From an uncultured Alphaproteobacteria bacterium (GTDB lineage Bacteria > Pseudomonadota > Alphaproteobacteria > RF32 > CAG-239): a DNA stretch of 57,758 nt. The stretch spans positions 1 through 57,758 of the forward strand of contig CAKQRB010000001.1 of the NCBI GenBank assembly GCA_934271195.1, written 5' to 3'. This document shows positions 26,982-35,496 of this stretch, piece after piece. The notes beneath the pieces are model-generated. The model did not search any database, was not told the DNA's origin, and saw nothing but the letters and a program-made list of their open reading frames with translations. Each line of letters starts with the position of its first letter. Position 1 is the stretch's first letter. The position numbers and the translations under genes are program-made.

Positions 26982-27902
26982 ATGGCAGGTATGAAAGAGT
27001 TACGTACTCGTATTGAATCCATAAAATCGACGCAGAAGATTACGTCGGCGATGAAGCTGGTTGCAGCTTCACGCCTGCGTCGGGCTCAGGGTTTGATTGA
27101 CAAGTCGTCTTTCTACAATAACAATCTGGTGTCTTCTGCCAATCGGGTTTATTATGAACTCCGGCAGGAAGAAGCGGCCAAGGGAGTTAGTTATATTTAT
27201 CCCAAGCTTTTATGCGGAACCGGAAAAAACAAAACCTGTCTGCTGATTGTGTTTACCTCTGACCGCGGTTTGTGCGGCGGATATAACGCCAATGTTGCCA
27301 GGGCGGCAGCCAAGCGGATTGAGGAACTTACGGCCGAAGGAACGGAAGTAAAGATTTTGTGTGTCGGAAAAAAAGGCCGAGATATTCTAAAACGTAAATA
27401 TGCCGATTTGATTGTTAAAACTTTGGAAGGGTTTGGCAAAAAAGGCGCCAAATATTATGAGGCGACGGATATTGCCCAGTTGATTTTGGAAGCTTATGAC
27501 AAAGGGAAAATTGACCGTTGTGAAGTGGTGGTCAGCTACTTTGTTTCTGCCATTACCCGACAAGTTAAAACCGGATCGATTTTGCCGGTGAAGATTGAGG
27601 AGTTTGAATATAACAAACTCAATCTGCCGACCAATGTCGTCAATGGCGCATTCTATGATTACGAGCCTGATAAAATGGAACTGCTGGCCGGTCTTTTGCC
27701 GCTGATTTTCAAATCCAGCCTGTTTCAGGCAATTGTGCATTCGCAGGCTTCGGAGCATGGCGCCCGCATGACCTCAATGGATAATGCGACACGCAATGCC
27801 AAGGATATGATTTCGCGTCTGACCCTGAAATATAACAGAATCCGTCAAACCGCAATTACAACGGAATTGACAGAGATTATTTCCGGCGCAGAAGCAATTT
27901 AG
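26982..27902 (+). CDS. atpG: ATP synthase F1 subunit gamma
   Basis: 306 residues. N-terminal ELRTRIESIKSTQKITSAMKLVAASRLRRAQ and the C-terminal MTSMDNATRNAKDMISRL and ITTELTEIISGAEA coiled-coil segments are the family signatures (seen here as shorter blocks). It is the rotor shaft within alpha3beta3. AGAGGAA ribosome site, twelve bases past atpA. The gap to atpD (330 bases) is filled with repeats. Confidence 0.97.
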   Translation: MAGMKELRTRIESIKSTQKITSAMKLVAASRLRRAQGLIDKSSFYNNNLVSSANRVYYELRQEEAAKGVSYIYPKLLCGTGKNKTCLLIVFTSDRGLCGGYNANVARAAAKRIEELTAEGTEVKILCVGKKGRDILKRKYADLIVKTLEGFGKKGAKYYEATDIAQLILEAYDKGKIDRCEVVVSYFVSAITRQVKTGSILPVKIEEFEYNKLNLPTNVVNGAFYDYEPDKMELLAGLLPLIFKSSLFQAIVHSQASEHGARMTSMDNATRNAKDMISRLTLKYNRIRQTAITTELTEIISGAEAI

Positions 27903-28024
27903 TCCGCTTTTATAGAGTATCTAAAGCGGTTTTACGATGGTTCGAAAAATTCATGTACTTCTGTGTACACTAAAATTTTTCTCACATCTAGAAACCACTT
28001 TATCTATCTCTCTAAAAACAGACT
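27901..28024. repeat. GTAC-loop hairpin element B, between atpG and atpD
   Basis: A long imperfect hairpin with its start overlapping the atpG stop. Outer arms AGTC/GACT and TATCTAAAGCGGTTT against AAACCACTTTATCTA pair; inner arms GAAAAATT/AATTTTTC enclose TCATGTAC-TTCTGT-GTACACT (core 27951-27971). The first 43 bases (27901-27943) recur exactly at 28145-28187. Confidence 0.75.
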
Positions 28025-28025
28025 A

Positions 28026-28130
28026 AAAGAGGAAATTTAGAGTAATTTTGCTCGGTCTCGAAAAATTCATGTACTTCTGTGTACACTAAAATTTTTCTCG
28101 CCTCCAAGAATTACTTTATCTGCTCCTCTA
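28026..28130. repeat. GTAC-loop hairpin element C, between atpG and atpD
   Basis: AGAGGA...TAATTTT arms pair with AATTACTTTATCTGCTCCTCT-type sequence on the right. The inner arms and core (28067-28087) are identical to element B, while the outer arms differ but still pair. Confidence 0.75.
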
Positions 28131-28144
28131 AAACTAAAATTGTC

Positions 28145-28187
28145 AGTCCGCTTTTATAGAGTATCTAAAGCGGTTTTACGATGGTTC
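28145..28187. repeat. 43-bp exact direct repeat of the left arm of element B
   Basis: Identical to 27901-27943. The right arm and GTAC core are missing here; the atpD ribosome site starts 34 bases later. Together with 27901-27943 it brackets elements B and C. Confidence 0.85.
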
Positions 28188-28232
28188 AAAATATAATGAT
28201 TATAAAAGACAAACGGTTTAGAGGAGATGAAA

Positions 28233-29909
28233 ATGGTTGAAAAAACAACGGCAGCAAAAAAGCCGGCAGTCAAGAAAATGGCTGCTAAAAAGACGTCTGC
28301 AGTTAAATCTGCGACAGCAAAACCCGCGGTGAAGAAATCATCGGCCAAAACGGCGCAGAAGATTGTCAACAAGCTTGACAGGGAATATGCTTCGGAAAAT
28401 GTTGCTCAGGAAAAAAAGGCCATTAAGCAGATTGAAGAAAACGCTAAAAAAGACGTTAAGAAGATTAGAAAACTGGCTAAAAAAGAGCGTAAGGTTCACA
28501 GTATAGGGCATATTTCGCAAGTTACCGGCGCGGTTGTGGACGTGCGTTTTGACAAGATTGAAGATATGCCGAACATTTTAACGGCTTTGGAATGTGACAA
28601 CCACGGAAAACCGTTGATTTTGGAAGTTGCGCAGCACTTGGGCGAAAACGTTGTGCGGACAATTGCAATGGATACTACGGACGGATTGGTTCGCGGTTTG
28701 GAAGTTGTTAATACCGGAGAGCCGATTGAAGTTCCGGTTGGACCAGGAATGCTCGGACGCATTATCAATGTTGTCGGCGAGCCTGTTGACGGCCGCGGCG
28801 ATGTTCAGGCCAGCGACTATTATCCAATCCATCGTCCGGCACCGTCTTTTGTAGATCAGGCGACAGAAACCAAAGTCCTGACGACCGGTATTAAAGTTAT
28901 TGACCTGCTTGAGCCTTACGTTAAAGGCGGAAAAATCGGTTTGTTCGGCGGTGCCGGTGTTGGCAAAACCGTTTTGATTATGGAACTGATTAATAATATT
29001 GCCAAAGGACACGGCGGTTATTCCGTTTTTGCCGGTGTGGGAGAAAGAACACGTGAAGGCAACGACCTTTATCATGAAATGATCGAATCCGGCGTTATTG
29101 ATCTGAAGGGTGACAAGTCAAAAACCGTACTTGTTTACGGTCAGATGAATGAACCCCCCGGAGCCCGTGCCCGTGTGGCTCTGTCCGGTTTGACACAGGC
29201 GGAGTATTTTCGCGATGAAGAACATCAGGACGTTTTGTTCTTTGTTGACAATATCTTCCGCTTTACACAGGCCGGTTCGGAAGTTTCCGCATTGCTCGGA
29301 CGTATTCCTTCCGCCGTTGGTTATCAGCCGACTTTGGGAACGGATATGGGCGCCATGCAGGAGCGTATTACGTCTACCAAAAACGGTTCCATTACTTCCG
29401 TGCAGGCGGTATATGTTCCGGCCGATGACCTGACCGATCCGGCGCCGGCAACGACATTTGCTCACTTGGATGCAACAACGGTATTATCCCGTTCGATTGC
29501 TGAACTTGGTATTTTCCCGGCGGTGGATCCACTTGATTCCACTTCTCGAATTTTGTCGTCCGAAGTTTTGGGTGAGGAACATTATACTGTTGCCCGTCAG
29601 GTGCAGGAAATTTTGCAAAAGTATAAATCTTTGCAGGATATTATTGCCATTCTGGGTATGGATGAATTGTCTGAAGAAGACAAGCTCACCGTTGCCCGTG
29701 CCCGTAAGGTTCAGCGTTTCCTGTCTCAGCCGTTTCATGTGGCCGAAGTCTTTACCGGTACGCCGGGAGTGTTTGTTAAGCTTGAAGACACGATTAAGGG
29801 CTTTAAAGGCATTATTGAAGGGCAGTATGACAATATTCCCGAGCAGGCATTCTATATGGTCGGTACTATAGAGGATGCGTTGGAAAAGGCTAAGGCATTA
29901 AGTCGCTAA
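28233..29909 (+). CDS. atpD: ATP synthase F1 subunit beta with a long basic N-terminal extension
   Basis: 558 residues from the ATG at 28233, six bases behind GAGGAG; another ATG at 28227 abuts the ribosome site. The normal beta chain begins near residue 91 at GHISQVTGAVVDV. Motifs are GGAGVGKTVL (P loop), GERTREGND and the ALLGRIPSAVGYQPTL catalytic block. Ahead of it lie about 90 extra residues: Ala/Lys repeats of AAKK and PAVKK type (1-50), then a charged helical stretch (50-88). Alanine/lysine extensions are known on beta chains of some Rhizobiales, but the helical part is less familiar. Confidence 0.97.
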   Translation: MVEKTTAAKKPAVKKMAAKKTSAVKSATAKPAVKKSSAKTAQKIVNKLDREYASENVAQEKKAIKQIEENAKKDVKKIRKLAKKERKVHSIGHISQVTGAVVDVRFDKIEDMPNILTALECDNHGKPLILEVAQHLGENVVRTIAMDTTDGLVRGLEVVNTGEPIEVPVGPGMLGRIINVVGEPVDGRGDVQASDYYPIHRPAPSFVDQATETKVLTTGIKVIDLLEPYVKGGKIGLFGGAGVGKTVLIMELINNIAKGHGGYSVFAGVGERTREGNDLYHEMIESGVIDLKGDKSKTVLVYGQMNEPPGARARVALSGLTQAEYFRDEEHQDVLFFVDNIFRFTQAGSEVSALLGRIPSAVGYQPTLGTDMGAMQERITSTKNGSITSVQAVYVPADDLTDPAPATTFAHLDATTVLSRSIAELGIFPAVDPLDSTSRILSSEVLGEEHYTVARQVQEILQKYKSLQDIIAILGMDELSEEDKLTVARARKVQRFLSQPFHVAEVFTGTPGVFVKLEDTIKGFKGIIEGQYDNIPEQAFYMVGTIEDALEKAKALSR

Positions 29910-29918
29910 AAGGATAAC

Positions 29919-29998
29919 TAATACAGAAATTGCGGCTCGACTGCTAAGTCATGTACTAATTTGTACACTCTTGTCGCAGTCGCCCTTATTTCTTATTA
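29919..29998. repeat. GTAC-loop hairpin element D, between atpD and atpC
   Basis: Starts with TAATACAGAAA and ends TTTCTTATTA. The arms CGACTGC/GCAGTCG pair perfectly around a loop holding TAAGTCATGTAC-TAATTT-GTACACTCTTGTC. The core TCATGTAC-N6-GTACACT is at 29949-29969. It lies ten bases after the atpD stop. The remaining 126 bases to atpC show only short repeats of AAGCCGCTTAA type. Confidence 0.8.
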
Positions 29999-30124
29999 TT
30001 TATCTCGTTAATTGGCTTCAATGAAGCCGCTTAACGGAAATTAAGCCGCTTAATGGAAACTTGGAGCAATTTTACGCTGTTTCAATAAGGGTAAGGCGTC
30101 GGGTTAATTGAAAAGGAAAAGAAT

Positions 30125-30499
30125 ATGAAAAACGAGATTATTTTCCGCTTGTCGCGGCCGTATAAAATTTCAACCACGGCTGCCGTATCCAAGGTCGTGT
30201 TGCCGGCGGCGAACGGTGATATTACGATTTTGCCGGATCGGGCGCCGACGCTTATTTTGTTGAAAGGCGGTCTGTTGCAGGTTTTGGATAAAGACAACAA
30301 ACCGCAGGAACGTTACTTTATCAAGAGCGGCGTTGCCGATGTGGCGCGTAACCGTTGTGCCGTTTCGGCGGAAAAAGTTGTTCCGTTTGGCAAGATAGAC
30401 GTTGCGCGGGCGGCAGAAAAGCGGGATGCAGCCATTCATCAAGATGACAAGGATTTTTATCAGATGATTGTTGATAAGCTGACGTTACTGGCTCGTTGA
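30125..30499 (+). CDS. atpC: ATP synthase F1 subunit epsilon
   Basis: 124 residues. The N-terminal beta sandwich is recognisable (IIFRLSRPYKI, NGDITILPDRAPTLI, YFIKSGVADV), followed by a short helical C-terminal part. Shorter than the E. coli subunit by about 15 residues. It couples gamma to the c ring and can inhibit hydrolysis. Separated from atpD by 215 bases with element D. AAAAGG ribosome site. An intrinsic terminator follows. Confidence 0.88.
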   Translation: MKNEIIFRLSRPYKISTTAAVSKVVLPAANGDITILPDRAPTLILLKGGLLQVLDKDNKPQERYFIKSGVADVARNRCAVSAEKVVPFGKIDVARAAEKRDAAIHQDDKDFYQMIVDKLTLLAR

Positions 30500-30512
30500 T
30501 TTGTTTTTGTTA

Positions 30513-30546
30513 ATCTCCGCAGTTCGTTTCTGCGGGGATTTTTTTG
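30513..30546 (+). terminator. Intrinsic terminator of the F1 operon
   Basis: ATCTCCGCAG/CTGCGGGGAT stem (one wobble) with a 7-base loop and a run of seven T. Confidence 0.85.
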
Positions 30547-30613
30547 TCATAGAGAGTTGACCGGCGGTGGGCTGCGCGTTATAACTGTAAAATAATTTTT
30601 GAAAGGCGGGAAA

Positions 30614-31828
30614 ATGAAAAAAAACGGTCGGGCGGTTATTTTGATGATGGATTCATTCGGGGTCGGCGAGGCGCCTGATGCTGATAAATTTGGCAATGTC
30701 GGAGCTAATACTTTTACGCATATTGCAACGATGAATAACGGCCTGAAAATTCCTAATCTGGTGCATCTTGGTTTGTCTGAAGTTTCAAAAGCGGCCTGCG
30801 GGTATTTTCCACCACTCGGGGATCAGCCGCCGGCAGAAATGACAATGGATTCAAAGTTCGGTTTTATGCAGGAGATCAGCCATGCCAAAGATACTTCTTC
30901 CGGACATTGGGAAATGGCAGGCGTGCCGGTTTTGTTTGAATGGGGATATTTTAATCCCGAGTATCCGTCTTTTCCGCCGGAGCTGGTGACAGAGATTTGC
31001 ATGAAAGCCGGACTGGACGGTATTCTTGGCAATAAGGCCGCTTCCGGTACGGTTATTATTCAGGAATTGGGCGAAGAACATATTAAAACCGGAAAGCCGA
31101 TTTTTTATACCTCGGCCGACAGTTGTCTGCAAATTGCCGCTCATGAAAAATATTTCGGGCTGGATCGGTTGTACAAACTTTGCGAAATTGCTTTTGAGGC
31201 TGTTAAGCCTTATCGGATTGCGCGTATTATCGCACGTCCGTTCAGCGGTGAGAAGGCCGGCGAATTCATACGAACGAAAAATCGTCATGATTATTCGGTT
31301 ACGCCGCCGGCCGAAACGATTTTGGACAAGGTTAAAAATGCCGGCGGCAGTGTGATTGCCATTGGTAAAATCGGCGATATTTATGCGCATCAGGGCACGA
31401 GCAAAGAGGTTAAGGCCAGCGGGCTGCAAGAACTTTGGGATGTGACTTTGGAAGAGATAAAAAATGCTTCCGACGGCAGTCTTGTTTTTACTAATTTTGT
31501 GGATTTTGATATGCTCTGGGGACATCGACGCGATGTGAAAGGCTATGCCGGAGGATTGGAATATTTTGACAGTCGATTGCCGGAAATCGAACAGGTCTTG
31601 CGCGATGATGATATTGTGTTTATTACCGCTGATCACGGAAATGATCCGACTTATATCGGAACAGATCATACGCGCGAATTTGTGCCGGTGATTATGTTTG
31701 GTAAAAAAATTAAACCGGAATTTATCGGACATCGTAAAACTTTTGCCGATATTGCGCAGACTATTGCCGAATATTTCGGTCTGGAAAAAATGAAATACGG
31801 AACATCTTTTTTGGGGAAAAAAGAATAA
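30614..31828 (+). CDS. deoB: Phosphopentomutase
   Basis: 404 residues from the ATG at 30614 (AAGGCGGG ahead). Alkaline-phosphatase-superfamily metal sites: MMDSFGVGEAPDA at the start (metal Asp and catalytic region), the FTNFVDFDMLWGHRRD block, and ITADHGNDPTYIGTDHTRE near the end. It interconverts ribose/deoxyribose 1- and 5-phosphates in nucleoside salvage. The stop overlaps the next start as TAATG. Confidence 0.96.
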   Translation: MKKNGRAVILMMDSFGVGEAPDADKFGNVGANTFTHIATMNNGLKIPNLVHLGLSEVSKAACGYFPPLGDQPPAEMTMDSKFGFMQEISHAKDTSSGHWEMAGVPVLFEWGYFNPEYPSFPPELVTEICMKAGLDGILGNKAASGTVIIQELGEEHIKTGKPIFYTSADSCLQIAAHEKYFGLDRLYKLCEIAFEAVKPYRIARIIARPFSGEKAGEFIRTKNRHDYSVTPPAETILDKVKNAGGSVIAIGKIGDIYAHQGTSKEVKASGLQELWDVTLEEIKNASDGSLVFTNFVDFDMLWGHRRDVKGYAGGLEYFDSRLPEIEQVLRDDDIVFITADHGNDPTYIGTDHTREFVPVIMFGKKIKPEFIGHRKTFADIAQTIAEYFGLEKMKYGTSFLGKKE

Positions 31829-32589
31829 TGAGCTATCGGGCAAGGAATCTGCCGGCGAAGCAACATTGCTTTTTCGGGCGCAAGGGAGGCGTTTCCGTGG
31901 GAAAATATGCCAGTTTGAATGTGCGGAAAATGTGTGACGATATTGGCACAAGAGTTGATGAAAACCGAAAAATTGCGGTTGAAGCAGTTGGCGGAAAATT
32001 TGAAAATCTGATGGTGTTGAGTCAACAGTCCGGTACGAATGTCTGTTTTACCGAAGAAGCTTCAGTCGGAAAGATTGCGGCTGACGGCGTGGTGACGAAA
32101 ACGTCCGAAATGGTGCTTTGTTTATTTACGGCAGATTGTGTGCCGGTGTTGTTGGCGGATTATGAACACGGCGTAATTGCAGCCGCTCATGCCGGTTGGC
32201 GCGGTGCGGTGCGCGGCGTGTTGAAAAATACGCTGGATTTGATGATTGAAAAGGGAGCTGTTCTTGAAAATATTGCAGCAGCGCTTGGTCCATGTATTCA
32301 GCAGCCGTCTTTTGAGGTCGGAATTGAAGTGAAAGAAGAATGTACGGCGATTAGTCCGTTGTATGAGCATCTTTTTGCCGCGGGAAAAGATGACAGGCAT
32401 TTTCAATTTGATTTGGAAGGGCTGGTCAGGTTCCGCTTGGAGCAATACGGGCTTCAAAATATTACGGTTTCCGGAATTGATACTTATAAAGATGAAGAAA
32501 ATTATTTCAGTTATCGCCGGAACTGTCATCAGGGACTGGCAGAAAATCCGAAAGATTTTCCCTGTCAGGCCTCAATGATCAGGTTGTAA
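31828..32589 (+). CDS. pgeF: Multicopper-oxidase-like (DUF152) protein, peptidoglycan editing factor PgeF
   Basis: 253 residues. Family motifs are GGVSVGKYASLN, TADCVPVLL (Cys), HAGWRGAVRG (His) and ALGPCI, with a C-terminal FSYRRN block. Members were annotated as polyphenol oxidase or laccase; PgeF in E. coli corrects misincorporated serine in peptidoglycan precursors. Translationally coupled to deoB. A terminator follows. Confidence 0.92.
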   Translation: MSYRARNLPAKQHCFFGRKGGVSVGKYASLNVRKMCDDIGTRVDENRKIAVEAVGGKFENLMVLSQQSGTNVCFTEEASVGKIAADGVVTKTSEMVLCLFTADCVPVLLADYEHGVIAAAHAGWRGAVRGVLKNTLDLMIEKGAVLENIAAALGPCIQQPSFEVGIEVKEECTAISPLYEHLFAAGKDDRHFQFDLEGLVRFRLEQYGLQNITVSGIDTYKDEENYFSYRRNCHQGLAENPKDFPCQASMIRL

Positions 32590-32796
32590 AGTAAAATCTC
32601 TTTCTGTTCGGAAAGAGGTTTTACTCTTATTTTCTGCTACAAGCTCCCAGATTCCAACAGGTGATACCGAGAAATAATATGGATCTCTTCCGTCAAGATT
32701 ACGGCAAGTTAATTCAGAAGCAGGAGAGACTGGTTTGCCGGATAATAATATTCTGTTTTGACCATGGCTGCCGGTAAAGTCTGATAAGTTATGCCA
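32575..32796 (-). pseudogene. Possible gene remnant (74 open codons, no start)
   Basis: The reverse strand is open from a TAG at 32797-32799 to a TGA at 32572-32574. The reading has protein-like composition (blocks such as GQNRILLSGKPVSP, CRNLDGRDPYYF and VGIWELVAENK) but contains no ATG, GTG or TTG. Its end overlaps the pgeF terminator and pgeF itself. It may be a fragment of a lost gene or chance. Confidence 0.25.
32591..32624 (+). terminator. Intrinsic terminator of deoB-pgeF
   Basis: 14-bp stem GTAAAATCTCTTTC / GAAAGAGGTTTTAC (one wobble) with a 6-base loop, two bases after the pgeF stop. The T run is short (CTCTTATTTTC). Confidence 0.65.
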
Positions 32797-32876
32797 CTAT
32801 ATTAAATTTGTGCTTTATTTTTAAGCGAAAAAGGTATATAAAATAAAGCTATGGATTAACAATAAGCAGATTTTGA

Positions 32877-34052
32877 ATGTCACCATTAGGTAAGTTTACG
32901 CTGGCAATTGTCGGTTTACGTTTTGCCGGTGCTGTTGGTTTTTTTTGGGGAATGTTCTTCGGGCATATCCTGATTGACAGTACAATCGTCATTAAAAAAA
33001 TTGAAAAGATCATTGCGCAGTTTGACGATAATATCCGTTTACTGCTGCCTTATAACGCCTGCCGTTATTATAATAAAATAGACGGTTATTTCGGCGGAAA
33101 GTTATGGGGGACCGTGCTGGGTTCTGTATTGTTTGGTTTTTATGGTTTGGTGACACTGTTTATTATCGGCCATTTTGTTTTTGATACGCCGCGTTCCCGA
33201 CATGCTTCTGTTTTTCGGGCAAAATTTGATGATTTGTGGCGTTTGAACTGGTGCAAAATTCTGGGAGCGATTATCGGTTTTTCGCTGCAGAACGAAGTGC
33301 TTATTTTCTGTGGTGTGATCGTCGGATTTTTCTTTGACGGCTGGTATCATGAAAAAGGTTTTGCCGGAAAACTTAATCGCGGGTGGTTTCGGCTTTTTTG
33401 GCTGAATGTGAATCCGCTTAAGTTTGCGTTATCTTCACCGGAAGCCAAAAAGGCGGCTTTTGTGCGGGCGATGGCCGGTTTGGCTGCTAAAATCTCAAAG
33501 GCGGACGGTATGGTCAGCCCGAATGAGATTCATTTGTTTAAGCAGTTATTTGAAGTTCCGCAAAAAGCGAATCGGCAGATTTCCAGAATTTTTAATAAGG
33601 CAAAGAAAAAGGTTGCCGGTTATGAGCGTTATGCCGCGCAGATTAAAACAATTTCCGGAAATGATATCGAACTTAAAGAAAGCGTGATGGAAAACCTTTT
33701 CAAAATTGCTCTTATTGATGGAGAAATAGGGGCGCAGGAGCGGGAAATTCTTCAGCATATCGCGGTAATTATCGGGCTGCCGCTCGGAAATTTTAAGGCA
33801 ATAGAAGAAAACTTTAAGCCCAAGCAGCAAAATAGCGGAAATGTGCGGGATTTTTATGAGGTTCTGGGCGTGTTTTACAATGCCAGCAACAGCGAGATTA
33901 AAAAGCGCTGGCGGGAACTGATTAACGAATATCATCCTGATAAGGTTCAGGCGCGGGGGGCGACGGTTTCAGAAATTAAGGCAGCAACCGAAAAAATGGC
34001 TGAAATCAACAATGCCTATGAGTCGATTGTCAAACTGCGGAACATTGCCTGA
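32877..34052 (+). CDS. DjlA-like membrane co-chaperone (TerB and J domains)
   Basis: 391 residues. N-terminal hydrophobic segments (about 5-30, and around 75-105 and 128-150) mark it as membrane-anchored. A helical TerB-like domain with two KADG/DGEIG acidic turns (about 195-310) follows. The C-terminal J domain (about 325-391) has DFYEVLGV and the EYHPDK motif that stimulates DnaK. The extra hydrophobic segments make it longer than E. coli DjlA. The next gene starts two bases after its stop. Confidence 0.88.
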   Translation: MSPLGKFTLAIVGLRFAGAVGFFWGMFFGHILIDSTIVIKKIEKIIAQFDDNIRLLLPYNACRYYNKIDGYFGGKLWGTVLGSVLFGFYGLVTLFIIGHFVFDTPRSRHASVFRAKFDDLWRLNWCKILGAIIGFSLQNEVLIFCGVIVGFFFDGWYHEKGFAGKLNRGWFRLFWLNVNPLKFALSSPEAKKAAFVRAMAGLAAKISKADGMVSPNEIHLFKQLFEVPQKANRQISRIFNKAKKKVAGYERYAAQIKTISGNDIELKESVMENLFKIALIDGEIGAQEREILQHIAVIIGLPLGNFKAIEENFKPKQQNSGNVRDFYEVLGVFYNASNSEIKKRWRELINEYHPDKVQARGATVSEIKAATEKMAEINNAYESIVKLRNIA

Positions 34053-34053
34053 G

Positions 34054-35496
34054 ATGAAAATTGTTTTAGCTACGATTAATGCCCGTTATTCCCATACCTC
34101 ATTCGGGCTGAGATATCTGAAAGCCAACTTGAAAGAGTTTGAAAAAGACTGCAAAATTATGGAATTTACGCAGGATTTGCTGCCGCAAGAGATTGCCGAA
34201 AGAATTATTATGCAAAATCCTGACGTGATTGGCTTTGGCTGTTATATTTGGAACATTGAGGCGATTTTGAAAGCGGCGGAAATCGTGCGGGCGATTTTGC
34301 CGCAGACGGTTTTGGTTTTTGGCGGACCGGAAGTATCTTATGAAAACGAAGCGTTTTTGCCGCATTGCGATTATCTGATTGAAGGTGAGGGCGAGCTGGC
34401 TTTGTATCATCTGGCGCAAAGTCTGGCCGAAGGCAGCCGTCCGGCAGAGAAAATTCTGAAAGAGCCGGTTTGTGATTTGAACAGACTGAAAATGCCATAT
34501 TATTTATACAGTGACGAGGATATTGCCCATCGTCTGATTTATGTCGAGGCAACGCGGGGATGTCCGTTTAGCTGCGAATTTTGCCTTTCTTCTTTGTCGC
34601 GCGGGGTCAGGGAATTTGACTTGGACAAGTTTCTGACGGAAATGGATGCGCTGATTGCGCGCGGGGTGCGGCAGTTTAAGTTTGTTGACCGGACTTTTAA
34701 TCTGAAAATTGACCGCATCAGAAAAATTCTGGAATTTTTCAAAACCCGCTGGCAGAACGGAATGGTTTTACATTTTGAAATTTTTCCCGACAAGTTAAAT
34801 GCTGAAATGCTGACGGAGATTAAAAATTTTCCGGCCGGCGGGCTGCATTTGGAAGCCGGTGTGCAGAGTTTTTACGAGCCGGCGCTGAGAGCGATTTCAC
34901 GTAAGCAGGACGAAAACAAAACTTTGGAGAATTTGCGGATTATAAGGGAGCAGAGCGGGGCGGAAATTCATGCCGATTTGGTGGCGGGGATTCCGGAAGC
35001 GACGCTGAAAACATTTGAAGACGATTTTAACAAGCTGATTGCCGTTTGTCCGCAGGAATTGCAAATCGGGATACTGAAACGCTTGCGCGGGGCGCCGATT
35101 GACCGGCACAGTTCAGAATATGCCATGGTTTATTCCAAATATCCGCCCTATGAGATTATGCAAAACAAAGATATGTCTTATGCCGATTTGCAATTGGTCA
35201 AACGGGTAGCGCGTTATTTTGACCTGTATTACAATTCCGGAAATTTTAAAAACTCCTGCGCCCTGTTGTTGACTGCAAAAGAGTCGGCTTTTTTGTGTTG
35301 GGCGGATTTTGCTTCCCATATCTGGGAAAACTGTCGCCAGACGCATAAAATTTCAATCGGGCGTCAGACACAGATTTTGTTTGACTATTTGTGCCGGTTT
35401 TCTAATATAAAAGAGGCTGCAGCGGCGCTGTTGGCGGATTATCAGGCGCAAAACCGCAGTGACAACATTAACTATATCAAAGAGGTTTTGAAATGA
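34054..35496 (+). CDS. B12-binding radical SAM protein (DUF4080 type)
   Basis: 480 residues from the ATG at 34054, immediately behind the previous stop. An N-terminal cobalamin-binding-like Rossmann domain (1-140; GFGCYIWN, FGGPEVSYE) precedes a radical SAM core with CPFSCEFC (4Fe-4S ligands). Then come GVRQFKFVDRTFN and a C-terminal helical part. Reaction and substrate are unknown; related proteins are usually methyltransferases or rearrangement enzymes. The end overlaps the next start as ATGA. Confidence 0.88.
   Translation: MKIVLATINARYSHTSFGLRYLKANLKEFEKDCKIMEFTQDLLPQEIAERIIMQNPDVIGFGCYIWNIEAILKAAEIVRAILPQTVLVFGGPEVSYENEAFLPHCDYLIEGEGELALYHLAQSLAEGSRPAEKILKEPVCDLNRLKMPYYLYSDEDIAHRLIYVEATRGCPFSCEFCLSSLSRGVREFDLDKFLTEMDALIARGVRQFKFVDRTFNLKIDRIRKILEFFKTRWQNGMVLHFEIFPDKLNAEMLTEIKNFPAGGLHLEAGVQSFYEPALRAISRKQDENKTLENLRIIREQSGAEIHADLVAGIPEATLKTFEDDFNKLIAVCPQELQIGILKRLRGAPIDRHSSEYAMVYSKYPPYEIMQNKDMSYADLQLVKRVARYFDLYYNSGNFKNSCALLLTAKESAFLCWADFASHIWENCRQTHKISIGRQTQILFDYLCRFSNIKEAAAALLADYQAQNRSDNINYIKEVLK

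Noticed and set aside
32680..32778. Short plus-strand frame starting MDLFRQDYGK
   Set aside because: Short, with only a poor ribosome site, and the reverse strand reads more like protein. Not enough support for either as a live gene.
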